Origin: Acanthococcus lagerstroemiae
Lineage: Eukaryota > Arthropoda > Insecta > Hemiptera > Eriococcidae
DNA length: 64,000 nt
Assembly (NCBI GenBank): GCA_031841125.1
Contig: CM063108.1
Span: 10,213,683 to 10,277,682, forward strand
Direction: 5' to 3'
In this document: positions 17,895 through 29,933 of the stretch, in pieces
Layout of the letters: each line of letters begins with the position of its first letter
How positions within the stretch are numbered: position 1 is the stretch's first letter
Program-made: the position numbers and the translations under genes
The notes under the pieces: model-generated
Database searches by the model: none
Seen by the model: the letters and a program-made list of their open reading frames with translations, nothing else
What the model was told of the DNA's origin: nothing

Positions 17895-20800
17895 TCAAAT
17901 AAATCGAACAATCTTAGTACGGATGAATGATGAAATCGAGTTGAGAATTTGGCTACCGAAGGTCAAGATGCACTTCACTGCACGGCAAAACCAGCTCTGA
18001 GCAGCTTCTTCAATTCCTTTTACTTCCTTTTTAAACTTTTCTTGCAATAATGACAGAGCACAAATTCCACCTGGGCAGTTAGGGTATTCTATAACGTATT
18101 CGTTAAGGTAGAGCATAACTTTGAACTCATTTTCACCAATACATCTGAAAATTAAAGAGGAATAACAATTGGAAAATCAAAAATGTCCTCCAAACATTGG
18201 AGTTGATATCTTTTTCCATCAGCAAAGTCATTCGCTGACAATCTTCCATCAGTTTATAGCCTTTTTATCATCCCGGGTCCCTGGTCTGTATTCAGGACAC
18301 CAAATGGAATAAAATAAATAAATCACACATTTTAAGAAGTTTATACAAGTTAGAGTACTCAGAGAGGATGATATATGGATTGAAATGACGTAAATACAGA
18401 ACTCACGTCAAAAGTGAATTTTATGAAACAGAGCTAAAGAATTTTTGTAGTCATAGTTCTGTAAATAATCATACAAACGTTTACCATACTCTTTAACATC
18501 GCAGTCAACACAAATGGCACAAGGTCGGCGTGAAAATTTTGCTGAAAAAATGAAATTAATAGTAGGTAGGTATAATGCTCGTCGTTACTTGTACAATACC
18601 GCAATTATGTTGGCCATGAATGGACTCAAATGGGACACCACCCATTTGCGATTTTGTTTCATCGTTTCAAAATTGTCATGTCTCAGAGGCTCTTTGTCAC
18701 GATACAGACCCAGTTTTAGAATAGATGGAATTATTATTTCCGCGTGGGTAAAATAGAACGCTCCCCGCTGTGTTCCATTTTCAGCATTGGCGACTCGACT
18801 GAAAAATTAGAAGTGAATAGAGTTAAAGAATTTCACTGCGTTATGAGAAAATCAAATTTCAGCGGGTCGGAGACAAAATAACTGTATATATAAGCACTAT
18901 TCAGCCTAATTGAGAACTTTAAGTTCAGAAATCAAGTACCTCTTCAAAAGCTTAGGTACATTAATTAGACAGCATTTTCAAGTTCCTTATGAGCAGGACT
19001 CACGTTAATTTGGTAATCATGTCCGCAATGGCTGGATTAGGTATTTCCACGTTGAAAGTACTACCATATCCGAGTTTGTAGTAACTATTAAGTTCAAAAA
19101 ATAAATACTCCAGCAACTGTAAAGATGACCAGAAATTTACCAATAAATAAGTGAATAAATAACATAATCAGCAGACTAGCAGCTAAAATTGAGGCAATAA
19201 GCTCAAGGTCAAGATTTGAACAGGTCACTGATATTTTAATTGTTTCCTTCATTTAAAGTGGAGTGATAGGTTTTTCCAAACTATTTATCAAGTAAAAATG
19301 AACAGCTACTATATCATCTGGAGAGGATTGTACAGCCCCGTAGCCAGAGTTCATGCGTAGGTGGGGCCCTATGAACCTTTAGGGGGGAAGGGCGAGGCCG
19401 ACATTTCTTAACAAGCGAACAGAAAAGTGATCTTTGCCTAGGGGGGCTCAAAATACCTGTAGAGAAAGCTCAGCCCCAGCTTATCACCCCCATGACTACG
19501 GGGCTGGAATTGTAAAAAGAACTAAGAGTGTACAACAATCAGTGGAATATTTATGGAATTTGTGTTGGCTGTCGGGCGCTCTTCTGTTGTTCCAAATTTC
19601 GCCACCGATGTTTTCTACTTAATCCTTGATTAATCTGTCCATCAGAATTTAAAATCACTTTATTAATCAATTAAAATACAATCTCGAAATCAGCGGAAAT
19701 TAGCTTAGCACAAAGGGGGGGGGGCGAAGTTTTCAAACGAAACATCTCTAAATGAAAAAGTACTCGATAGTAAGTACTATTTGTAGGTTAGTGGCCCGCG
19801 TGTGGATCACCTCTATAACTCGAGTTCCAATAATTCGATAATCGCCAAATCAGAGGCGGCGCGAGGGGGAAGGAAGTCCGCCCCCCCCCAGTTGAATTTT
19901 CATTCGGCAATTTCGGTAAATTGGTTTAAATTCGGCTAAATTTCGGAAATTTTATAATATTTCCGTTCTTTCTGGAAAAATTTTACAATTCGGAAAATTG
20001 CGGTAAGATTTTGTAAACTGCAAAAAATAGTGTGTGTTTATTCTGTTTTCGTAGATTAAGACGAAACACGAAACTTCAACGCGAAATAGCGAATAGTCTG
20101 TAGCCGGCTTAAAATCCGTACGAGCTGGATCAATTTCATCTAGCAACCCCCTCCCCCCTCATATTATAAAGAACCCACCTAAATCATCTGACATTCTTTT
20201 TTTGGTGGAGGGCTTTCCAAAATTGTATCGCTATTCTTTTTGTTACGAATGAAAATGTATATGAAATTTCCATTTGAAGGTGGGGGGGGGGTCACACTCG
20301 AGGCTGTAAATAGTCTGTTGCTGGATTAAGCCGGCTACAGACTATTCGCTGTCTCGTGTTTTGTGTTATGTGTTTCGTGTTTCGAGTTTCACTTGTCGTC
20401 GTTTCGCACGTTTTCGTGCATAGAGTGTGAAAGGTTTTTTTTTCACGAAAAATATTTTTTCGTGTTTCGCAGTTTTTTCGCACTTGAGCTGTTTTTATGC
20501 GAAACACGAAAAATTCATTTCGTCGGTAGTGTGTAGCATTTCGCTGATGTTTCGTCATTTCGTTCATGTTTTACGACCAAACCTGCAAAACGATGAAAGA
20601 AATCTCGGGGAAAATCTCCGATGATTTCCAAAGAATTTCATCAGAATTTATCTTTGAGAAGATTTCTTTAATATCCAATGCTAATTTTCGAGGAATTTTA
20701 TCGAATATAAGTAAGAAAAAATTTCCGATCGTTTTCGGAGAATTTCATCGGACATCACTGACAAAAATCTCCAATGATTTTAGGAGAAATTTGTTGAAAA

Positions 20801-23800
20801 TTTTAGCGAAAATCTCAAACGATACCAAAGGATTTTATTTGAAATCATCGAGAAATATCTCTGATGATTTTTGAAGCATTTCTTCAGAAAAAAGGTTCTA
20901 TGATTTCCAGAGATTTTTATCGGAAAATTTTGGGTTAAATTACCGATGATTTTCGAAGAATCTCATCAGAAATTTCTGGGAAAATCTCCAAGAATTTCCA
21001 AAAATTTTATCAGAAATCTTTGAGAACAATCTCTGATAATTTTCGGAGAATTTCATCGGAAATCTTCAGAAAGTATTTCCGGTATTTTCCAGAGATTTTC
21101 TTCAAAAATCTTCCGATGATTTAAAAAAAAATTTTGAAAAATATCTTGGAAAAATTCAATGGTTTTTGAAGAATTTTATCGAAAATTATCAGGAAAAATC
21201 CCCGATGATTTCCAAAGAATTTCATTGGAAATTTTTGGGAGAAAATTCCGAAGATTTTCGAAGAATCTCATCGAAAATCTTCAGGAAAAATTTCCAATGT
21301 TTTCCAGAAAATGTTTATCAAAATTCTTCGAGAAAATTTTCCGATAATTTTTGAATAGGAAATACTCGGGGTTTAAGCTTCGATGGTTTTTGAAGAATTT
21401 TATCGAAAATCTTCAGGAAAAATCTCGGATAATTTCCAAAGAATAATTTCATTGGAAATCCTCGAGAAGAGTCTCCGATGATTTTTAAGGAATTTCATCG
21501 GAAATTGTTGGAAAGAAATTCTGGTAATTAGAAGAAGCTCATTGGAAATGCTTAGAAAAAATTTTCAATGTTTTCCAAAAAATTTCCAGTGATTCATCGA
21601 GAACATTTTCTGATAATTTTTGAAGAATTGCATAGGAAATATTCGGGGGGAAAACTCCGATGGTTTTTGTAGAATTTTATCAAAAATCTCCAGGGAAGAT
21701 GTTCGATAATCTTCGAAGAATTTCATCAGAAATTTTCGAGAAGAATCTCCCCAATGATTTTTAAGGAATTTCATCGGAAATGTTTCGAAAAACATTCCAA
21801 TAATTTTCGAAGAATTGAGACTATTTCTCACTCATGCAATGGAATCAGAGATTTTTTCCGAAGATCTCTTATAAAATTTTTCGAAAATCTGAAATTTTTT
21901 CTGAAGATTTCCGACGAAGTCCTCTGAAAATTAGGGGAGATTATTTTCTATAAGATTTTCAATGGCATATTTTGAAATTATCGGCGATTTTTCTCAAATT
22001 ATTTCCGATAAAATTCTTTGAAAATTGTGGGCTAATTTTCGAAGAATTTCATCAAAAATCTTCTGAAACTAGTGAAAAGTCCCCTGAGTACAACTATGAC
22101 AAACGTACGATTGAAAAATTTACTAATGGTGAATTGTAACAAAGATATATGTGACAGAATAAACTTGATTTTGTTGTAATACTTTTCTATTGACACTGAT
22201 ATTACTTTTTATTCAAATATATAAAATTTGTACTTATTACATCACAGTTACGTCAACATTCAATGCAAAAAAAAAAAAAAAAATATTTGGCAATTTAGAA
22301 TTTTTATTTGGCACTTTTTTACCCGACCCCCCCCCCCCCAGAAAAATTCATTCGAACCGCCTCTGCGCCAAATTGCCGTTTTCCTCCTTATACTATCACA
22401 GCAACTCAACCATCCAGCTTTATCATCCAAGTGTACATGAGAAAAATTGTGCTATTTCACAGTTGCTGTCAAAAAGGATCATATTTTGTGAAGGAAGAAA
22501 AGTGATCGTTAGGTTTTCTTTCGAGTGAGCGTATTTTTTAAATCCGAGTAATTAATGTTGCATATTTGTATTCAGTACCTACTCCTACATTCAAAGGAAA
22601 ATTTTGAAATCTTAGAAAGTTTTGTAAACCTGCTTGTAGCGACTTTAAAAGTACGGGCGTATTAAGAATAGCCAAAACACATCATAAAACACGCAATATT
22701 CTGGTTTGTATTTTTTTTTTTTTTTTTTTGGACAGATTTACGACTGTTGCTCATTCACTTCTGATCCACAAACGGACACGTTTTCATTGATCAACGTTCG
22801 GACAATACCTCAAGCTCGTGTCGCTCAACTATCAAATTTATCCACTGCATGCCGACCAATGTTCTGGCCAACGTGTTCGAACGTGGATCAAAATGCAATT
22901 CCCAGACACTCACTACTCAGCAGTAAATTTCAGGAAAACAAAAAGACCTTTCAAATCATGTTTCCTAGGTGCCAGTAACAACATTCCGAGCCTCAAACAT
23001 CAGCTTAATTCATTATCTTCGGGAAAATTTCAAAAGTGACCCACGAATGGTACTTCACCATCATTCACCTTTGCGTTTTTTTTTTTTCAGGCATGGATTT
23101 TTGATTTCGGCTTTTTTGTTACCAAAGTAATCTTACTATGGATGAGCAAATTATTTTTTTGCGACTATAAACCATTAACGTGCACGAGGAATTACTGATA
23201 ACGCAAAAATAGGAAGAAACGAATAACGCCGGATCAATGCGATTTGGAGTCAAATTCAATTTTTTTCGAAGTTGAGATTTTGGTATAATTGGAAAGGTAA
23301 TTTCGCATACTTCATCGAAGAAGAAATTCCTTTCCAGTGATACGTAGTAACAAAAATCTAATTTTCGGGGGGGGGGGGCTGGAGTTGTCTCCAAATCGCA
23401 CTAACCCAACGATAAATAAAAACAACATTTTTAGGGGGCAAAACGATATACTATTGCCCATTAACTCGACATGGAGGGTCGCTCCCATAATTCCCGCCTA
23501 AATGCATCTTGTTCAAACATTTCGAGAGAAAATGTACGAGCACGTACCATTAACTGCGACGGAGTGAAAGCAGCACAAAAAGCTGGTTTGGAATTAGGAA
23601 CATGCGCCGTTTCAAATGCACACATCGTATACATTTGTTCAACATCATCTAAAATCAGTGGAATAGTTCAAAGTGGAAATTCATTATTGTCACTTGTCCA
23701 GAAACTCGCGGCTAAGATTTTCATATCATTATAAAATTTGGGAATCGTGTAGGCTCAACATACCGAGTGACAAAGGTTCCTTGAAGCCGAGACGGTTACT

Positions 23801-26800
23801 CACGTCGATTAAAAGCTGTTGAATGTACGTCGACTCGGCGAAACGATTCTCTTCTCTCCGTGTGTCAGGGTTATCAACCACTTTCTTGTGCCATTCTTTC
23901 GAATCGGGGAGAAACTGTGAAGCAGATTAGAATCAGAGAACAAACATTCAACTTTAAGGGTCGTTTGCCTACACCTAAACTACTTATAGGTAACACTTAC
24001 ATGCAGGAGTGTATCGTTCGTTTTAATATTATATGCATTCGCTTTGTCATCGTCTGCGAGCTCATAGAAAGCTTTTCTGAAAGTGGTCAAGCTGTCTTTG
24101 ACACGTTGTTTTGAACCACTTTCAAACTGTTGTACAGAAAATTTCATGCTTGTTTTAAATTTTATATCTCCTTTTCCGATTACCGATTATTGAGTAATGA
24201 ACAAGGTTAAAGCCGGGTGATTTAAAGAGAAAATGGCTGTGCTCAGATTAGCAGTTTTAACACTGTGTATAGTCGTTTCAGAAGTAAGGTCACATTGTCT
24301 ATAAAACGCCGGAGAAGTGGTAACATTGAGAATGTTTGTTAGCCTTCTGTGAACAGAGTGCATAACGTGCTAGTAAACGTTCGGTCCCATATATTGTGTA
24401 AAATCGAACAAAATGGTGAATGCAAAGACGTGCGATCAGTCCAATTTCTGTGTTTGCAAAGTTCGCCCTGTAATAAAATGTTTAAACGCTGAAGATGTGC
24501 CCCGTGTGGAAATTAATCATAAATTGTCAGTAGTGTATGGCCTGTATGGCAGTACAAACGGGTTTAATAAAGGGCGAGTAGACACGCAGGATGACGAGCG
24601 AATCTCACTAACGGCTCTGTTACAAGAAACCCAGTGATTCACTATTTCTGACACTGATTACAAGATGGCGACACGTTATATTGGCCCCAATAATCTGCTA
24701 TCAAAAACAACCGCCCTGGATTTTTTCAGCAGCAAATGTGGTTTCATGACGATGTACCTGCTCACAGATCCCAACTCATTCAATCCCTCCTCGAGGATCT
24801 GAAATTGAACGGTTTTTTCGCATCGTCCTTATTCACTAGACTTGCCATTTGATTCTGGGGTTGAAACGCGAGCTTGGGGGTCAGCGCTTTGCGAATGAAG
24901 GTGAACTGCGCAATGCGATCGAAGCAATTTACCAAAAAGTGGACGGTGCCTGGTACTCTTCTGGAATAGAAAAACTTGTGTCCCAACTCCACCAATGTTT
25001 AGATCACGAGGAACATTATGTAGAAAAATGGCAAACTTCCTCACGAATGAATTCCTTTTTATCCGATGTGTTTCGATTTTGCTTTGAGTTTTTTACAGAC
25101 AGTGTGACCTTACTTCTGAAACGACCCTTCTAATTAGCACATGATTAACAAACGCTTCTTACATTGTAGCAGAGGTTACAGTAAGCTATACACCATTAAC
25201 AAAAAAATGTTTTATTGCAATGAAATCATGAAATTGCAATCATTTAAGTATATTTCCAAATCAAAAAAATATTGTTCTTGAAAAGTTACGTTTGGAGGGT
25301 AGCCTTGTCCGGATGTGAAACTCGGACCGTAGGAAAACGAAAGAAGAGAAGGATCCAAGCTTTTGAGTTGTGGTGCTATAGGCGGATACTTAGTATCAAA
25401 TGGACGGATAAGGTAAGAAATGAGGAAATATCTAACAGAGTAGGAGGTAAATTAGATGTTTGGAAGTATCTGAAGAGAAGGAGAGATAAACTAATAGGGT
25501 ATAATTTGAGGCATCCAGCAATATTGCTCCTAAAGGGAAGAGTGGAAGGAAAGAACTGGGTAGGTCGGCAAAGATTCCAGTACGTTCAAGGTTCAACAGA
25601 TAATTTACGAAATAAAATTAAAAAAAACTTGCGCAAGATAAGGAGAAATGGAGAGCTGCATCAAACCGGTTGTAAGACTGATAACCTTATCATCATCATT
25701 ATACAGCGTATCTTTTCTTTTACAGGTGGTACAGTTTACACAAAAATATGAACATTGAAGCTGGGTATCACTCATTTAATACCAACATTATTTACTTTGC
25801 ACTCCAATAATTGGTCTTGTGATTAATGCATATGACTTTTAGCTAAACCGTTTCAATTCCCCTTAAAAAACAGTCGATACTAAAATGGACTCTTTTAACA
25901 AAATTCAAACCCTGTCATTTTCTCGATACGACATTGTGCTCGAATTCAACACAGACATCGATACAAAAATCGAGTTACCATGTTGACATTTGTTTCGAGG
26001 GTATAAGGGCGAGTCAATGAATTCTTCTTCCTAAAAAACACTGCGATATTATGCTCTCATATGGAAGTCAAAATTTACCACAAATGTAGACTGAGGAGAT
26101 GAAAAAAGAACTGCAAATTTGGCATGGATTCGTTTAGCCAGAGATGTTAGTTCTACTCTTCCTTCAGATGTAAGTTGATTATCCATATCTACACTCCAAC
26201 TGTACGTCCATTGTCTCAAGTTATTCAAATCTCCTGGGCAGAGAGAGCCACCTATAAGAATACAATAACATGCTGCACATTAATAACCCGCGTTTGATGT
26301 ATTTGCACTGTGTAGTATAGGTTTGAGTGAAGTGAGGCAATTTAAAGGCAAAAACAACATTTTGTAGCCATTGTTTCAGTGACATTAATGTTTTTTTGGA
26401 AACATGATTACATAATAGAAAGCCCAAACACTCCACTATATGACGGTTAATTCCAAAAACTCAGTTTACAAACTCCTGAATTCGAAATTTAAACTGTGTG
26501 TCCCTGAACTGCCCTATGCATTGAGGATACTATGGGATAATGGTGGGTCAATTCTAAAACACTCCTTTTTACCTCATTTTCAGACTTCTTCCAACATTTT
26601 TGGCAACAAAAATGGAAAGACCAACGAGAAAGCTTTAAATTCACGTACACGTGTTCGTATCTATCCAAAATTTCTTCATCGCAGCATTTAAATTCAAAAT
26701 TTTAAGGCAGGTAAAAAATAGTTCACCTGTGCACATTCTGTAGAGGCATTAAAATTTAAGTATAAAGTTTGCATTTGGGAAACAAGAAAATTCCGGCTGC

Positions 26801-29800
26801 TCAACGTTTTGAAAGGCACTCAGGAATATGTTTAAATTTACAAAATTTGACTCCAGCTATATCTTCAACTTTTTAGAAACATTTAAACGTTTTCGACAAT
26901 GACTTCTTTCCTAACTGCCCCACAGCATGTCTCAGAGCTGCCCCAACATTTGAGACCTGAATACATTTTCCTTAAATCAACGTAGACATCACGTGTGTAG
27001 ATGCAATCATCCCCACTTCTTATTTGCGGAATTAAAAACTGTGTAGTTTGATTGTCTCATAAGCAGAGGGCAAATTTTTTTTCTGTCCAAAGTCTATACA
27101 TTTGATTTTTTTAGTTGTTGATTTTTCATGCAACATATTTGCATGGCACACTTAATAAATATTAATTTATATGTATTTTGATGCAATTTGTATATGAAAA
27201 TATTTACTGGAAGCTCAAAATTTCGTGTTCCATACTTGCCCCCAAAAGGCTACACTCCCAAAAGTACCCCACTTCACCTTAGCTTACGTTTATCAACATC
27301 ATGATTGGAAATAATTCGTTCCTTCAAGTTCAGTAAGTTGGTGAAAGATTTTCGCTTCCCATATCGAGTTCCATGACGGATCAACGCCCACACATAAACA
27401 GGAGTACATTCTAAATCATATAGTAGAATAATATTTTTAATTAATAATTGTATCTACAGAAATACTGTAATTGTTGATATTATATCTGCATTACATGGAG
27501 ATTTAGTGTTTCAAACAATAATATGATGGAAATAAATAATTAGGAGACCCAAAGACTTACCGAAGGGGGGGGGGAGAAGAGGCAATGTACCCCTTCCCCC
27601 CTTGTAGGGATTTTTCACTCAGCAGTTGGGAAAATTTACTATTTCAGTCAGGCGGAGTTGGGAAAATCCAACAAGTCGAAAGGTTTTTTGAGGGGATTTG
27701 ATACATGGTAATTTTGAGTTGAGGAATTGGGAAAATCTAACTAGTCAACTTTTTTTTTTCTTTCATGCTTGGGAATTCTGAGTTCAGTCAACTGAGACTT
27801 CCACAATTTTTGCCCCCCCCCCTCACGGGAAAAACTCTTCGGTGCGTCCCTGAAAAGACCTGTTAAAAACAAGAGTTTGAAATAAAAAATAGAAAAGTTT
27901 AAAACGTTCGTTTTAATCATGATGTTGCTTCATACACACTGCATTGTTACATTTTGTGAAGGAAGGGGAGAAGGGAGCTGGATTTTAGGTTAGGTTTGAA
28001 AATGCGACATTTTCTTCCCAAAAATACTTTGATCTAATTCGGAAATGGGACGAACTTTCTTTTTTATACTCAACGAGAATGTTCGACATTTTTAAGGTTG
28101 ACAGCAATAAATTTAAATGAAAAGTTTTGATTTTAATGAGACTGTGTTCGACTGATTGCAAATAGGACCGAATTCGGGATTTTTACTACGCGTGGCCAAT
28201 TACTATAGTAAGTAAAAGGTTTTCATTTTGCAACATTTTTGTTTGAAAAATCTTCTAAATTCTATCTTCTTCAAATTACAAAAAAATCATATCTGAAGGT
28301 AGTACATAATTTCTTCTGTTAACCACGCCTAAGCACCCGCAGAAACTACGGAAGGGAAACATAGAGGCTCGGCATTAAAATGCTCCAATGGAATGGATTT
28401 TACGATGTTGACCTTGAAAATTATTTTAAAACGCTAATTTCTTTCAATTTTTCGGAAAGTTTTGACGAAAACATCATATTTTGGATAATTATTGGGGGGG
28501 GGGGTGATGAAATTAAAAAATCCTCTTAAAATCAGTCATGTAAGCATACCCAGAAGAAGGGAGTTCATTTACTCGAGAGATTACCAGAACATGAAACAAA
28601 ACTTGCGATGTTTTCTTAAATTTATTTTTAATCGTTAATACTATGGGTCAGGGCCGGCACTATCTCACTTTCAGAAGAAATTTACTAAGACTAGTCACAA
28701 AAAAAAATCATTTTTTATCAGGATTTGTGTTACAAAGACTGAATATGACGGTGCGACCACTAAAATTCATGTGTAGCGTTCTTCTATAAAACTGATGCCG
28801 GCCCTGCTATGGGTTTTTTCATCTGAACGTGAACCTTTTCAACGTCCCCAAAGAAATTCTGATTGCGGAGTACGCCGCTAAAGCAAAGTACATGGTTCTC
28901 AAAGATAAACTGTACCAACGAAATACAAAAGGACGCACAGTAACGATTTTTGATCTTGCTCACAGCAAAAATTAAAATGGGTGTCTAGATTTACAACTTA
29001 AATTTTGTAGGAATTTCTGAAATCAACAAAAGTCTGCTCATTCAACTGGTCAACTCAACTGATAAACTGGGGTAACTTCGGATTTGTGGGGAAACTCTGG
29101 ACATTGCCAGAACTGGAGTAATACTGGTTAGACGCGTCATCTCTTCGTTAACTAGGATGTCATACAAAATCTGAGACCTGTAGCTACATTGTGTCATGTG
29201 ATGGAAACCGATATTTCACTTCTAATATATAAAACCAGCAATGTTCGATGTTCCCCCACAAATCCGATGTTACCCCAGTTTACTCTATACTTCACTTGAA
29301 GCAACGAGTTTGAAGCTCCGACCCCTGTAACTCTGCCGTTCTCATTGGTCAAGAAATACCCATTCGTGGTATTTTTGTACACTGATGTTCGGTGAAAAAT
29401 TTTTCTTCAATTGGGAAGATGCCCACACACCGACAAGTTTACCAAATGACGACTATTTTTATGCCATTGCTCCAGTAAGACGAATTGGCCAGCTGACAAT
29501 ACGTATCTAGAGGAGCTCTCTCTCCCTCCTCCATATCTTCCTTCTCTCCTCCCACTAGGATGCTATTCTCTGACTTGAGAATAATTGTAGATGCTACGAA
29601 ATAACAACGTACTTGATGGTTCTAAAATTTTCATTTCACGAGCACGAACCAGATGATAAGACGTTTTCGTTCCGAAATACAAATACGGATTCTTGTCTGT
29701 TACATAGCAGAAATCTTCTCCACTAACGGAACTCAGGAGTACCGTGAGAATCGTAAAAATGGATGCAATATCTACAGCCACCTTCGTTGCCTTGTGCAAC

Positions 29801-29933
29801 TCCATTTCCAGTTGCACTAGTGGTGATGCTGTAAATTTTTAAACCAAATTAGGTGCAGAGCATACAAAACTAGAATCGACAACGTCTTATTCTGAATCTG
29901 TGTTATACCTGCTCGATATCCATTCTTCTTCAT
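17895..29933 (-). CDS. MINPP1-like histidine phosphatase, gene B (10 exons)
   Basis: Spliced multiple inositol polyphosphate phosphatase-like gene. Exons in transcript order are 29933-29909, 29828-29613, 27410-27288, 26251-26079, 24126-24001, 23914-23764, 23648-23548, 19116-19004, 18798-18589 and 18144-17895. All junctions are GT-AG and phases agree, giving 1488 nt (495 residues plus stop), the expected family size. The protein has a hydrophobic signal peptide, YLYFGTKTSY, the nucleophile motif RHGTRY (exon 3), a SGSKQR segment matching the conserved S-S-K-x-R region, YYKLGYG (exon 8), the proton-donor motif HAE (exon 9) and a Cys pair in exon 10. The C-terminus is longer and more hydrophobic than in gene A, with no KDEL-like tail, so secretion or membrane association is possible. 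Catalysis looks intact. The 25-nt first exon is the least certain part. A TTTATT near 17671 could be the poly(A) signal. Confidence 0.9.
18589..18798 (-). CDS. Gene B exon 9 with intact HAE motif
   Basis: 210 nt between acceptor TTTCAG and donor GTAACG, phase 2 to phase 2. It encodes GAFYFTHAEIIIPS, then LGLYRDKEPLR and NRKW, the standard second catalytic block of the MINPP type. It is the intact counterpart of gene A exon 8. Confidence 0.92.
19333..19506. mobile_element. hAT-type miniature element (174 bp)
   Basis: Ends CAGCCCCGTAGCCA and TGACTACGGGGCTG are flanked by GGATTGTA (19325-19332) and GAATTGTA (19507-19514), one mismatch in 8 bp. It lies in the large intron between gene B exons 7 and 8. 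Confidence 0.85.
20040..20410. repeat. Inverted repeat inside the hAT-like element
   Basis: GAATAGTCTGTAGCCGGCTT near 20090-20110 is repeated in reverse complement near 20325-20350. Flanking blocks of ACGAAACACGAAA-type words are also inverted. The arms are about 70 bp with an intervening 220 bp. Confidence 0.65.
20580..22070. repeat. Degenerate 45-bp tandem repeat, about 33 units
   Basis: Units contain GATGATTTTCGAAGAATTTC, then ATCGGAAAT and a GGAAAATCTCC-like word, recurring at roughly 45-bp steps with strong drift. Because 45 is a multiple of three, several frames stay open (20566-20874, 21159-21354, antisense 21565-21831), giving protein-like repeats such as DDFQRIS. These are judged not to be genes. 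Confidence 0.85.
22366..23547. other. Intronic DNA of gene B, nothing recognised
   Basis: AT-rich with poly-T near 22710 and a G-run near 23368. No exon or transposon signature was seen. Confidence 0.4.
24271..25130 (+). mobile_element. Mariner-like element with inverted ends, decayed
   Basis: The left TCGTTTCAGAAGTAAGGTCA and the right complement of the same word ending near 25126 are inverted terminal repeats. The C-terminal part of a mariner-type transposase is readable in pieces: a WFHDDVPAHRSQ segment matching the catalytic-Asp HDNARPH-type block, then KRELGGQRFANEGEL and a DHEEHYVEK tail. Frames shift and stops occur and the N-terminal part is mostly lost. It is intronic in gene B and related to 10143-10551. 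Confidence 0.85.
25265..25705 (+). mobile_element. LINE C-terminal fragment with ATC-type tail
   Basis: It encodes the conserved LINE segment after the RT domain: GCETRTVGKRKKRRIQAFEL, then WCYRRILSIKWTDKV and a downstream RRRDKLIGYNLRH block, matching the G-E-T-W...AFE.WCYRR.L.I.WTD pattern of non-LTR elements. The 3' end is CTTATCATCATCATTA. It lies in the intron between gene B exons 4 and 5. The same family occurs at 3161-3465. Confidence 0.85.
25706..26078. other. Intronic DNA of gene B
   Basis: Nothing is recognised except TCGATA-type words at 25863-25990 that may be a remnant of the dispersed repeat at 14250-15130. Confidence 0.35.
26252..27287. other. Gene B intron 3, nothing recognised
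   Basis: AT-rich sequence without inverted repeats or coding signatures. Confidence 0.4.
27288..27410 (-). CDS. Gene B exon 3 with RHGTRY catalytic motif
   Basis: Acceptor GATTTAG before 27410 and donor GTAAGC after 27288; 123 nt, phase 1 to 1. It encodes TPVYVWALIRHGTRYGKRK, the phosphohistidine loop. Exon length and phase match gene A exon 2. Confidence 0.92.
27550..27852. mobile_element. Diverged hAT-type miniature element
   Basis: Ends CAAAGACTTACCGAAG and the complement of CAGGGACGCACCGAAG (12 of 16 alike) are flanked by AGGAGACC and AAAAGACC (6 of 8 alike). Long G and C runs sit just inside both ends. Divergence suggests an old insertion. Confidence 0.5.
28649..28806. mobile_element. 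hAT-type miniature element (158 bp) with 8-bp TSD
   Basis: Ends CAGGGCCGGCACTATC and complement CAGGGCCGGCATCAGT are flanked by CTATGGGT at 28641-28648 and 28807-28814. It lies in a gene B intron. Confidence 0.9.
29064..29281. repeat. Foldback repeat with about 50-bp arms
   Basis: AAACTGGGGTAAC.TCGGATT starts the left arm at 29064 and is repeated in reverse complement ending at 29281; the arms also share TTTGTGGGG and ACATTGC. The spacer is about 125 bp. It is probably a miniature element in a gene B intron. Confidence 0.75.

Larger units (their letters stand above)
19851..22365. mobile_element. 2.5-kb hAT-like non-autonomous element with internal minisatellite
   Basis: CAGAGGCGG at 19851 and its complement CCGCCTCTG ending at 22365 are flanked by identical CGCCAAAT at 19843-19850 and 22366-22373. 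The subterminal zones both hold long C/G runs. Inside lie an inverted repeat (20040-20410) and a 45-bp tandem array (20580-22070). No transposase frame was found. The TIR is short (9 bp clearly matched), so the case rests mainly on the perfect 8-bp duplication. Confidence 0.7.

Noticed and set aside
20566..21831. Several repeat-protein-like frames
   Set aside because: The 45-bp unit is divisible by three, so frames stay open by arithmetic; units drift without codon constraint.
22706..23039. Possible additional MINPP exon in the large gene B intron
   Set aside because: No match to any MINPP segment, and the exon phases already close without it.
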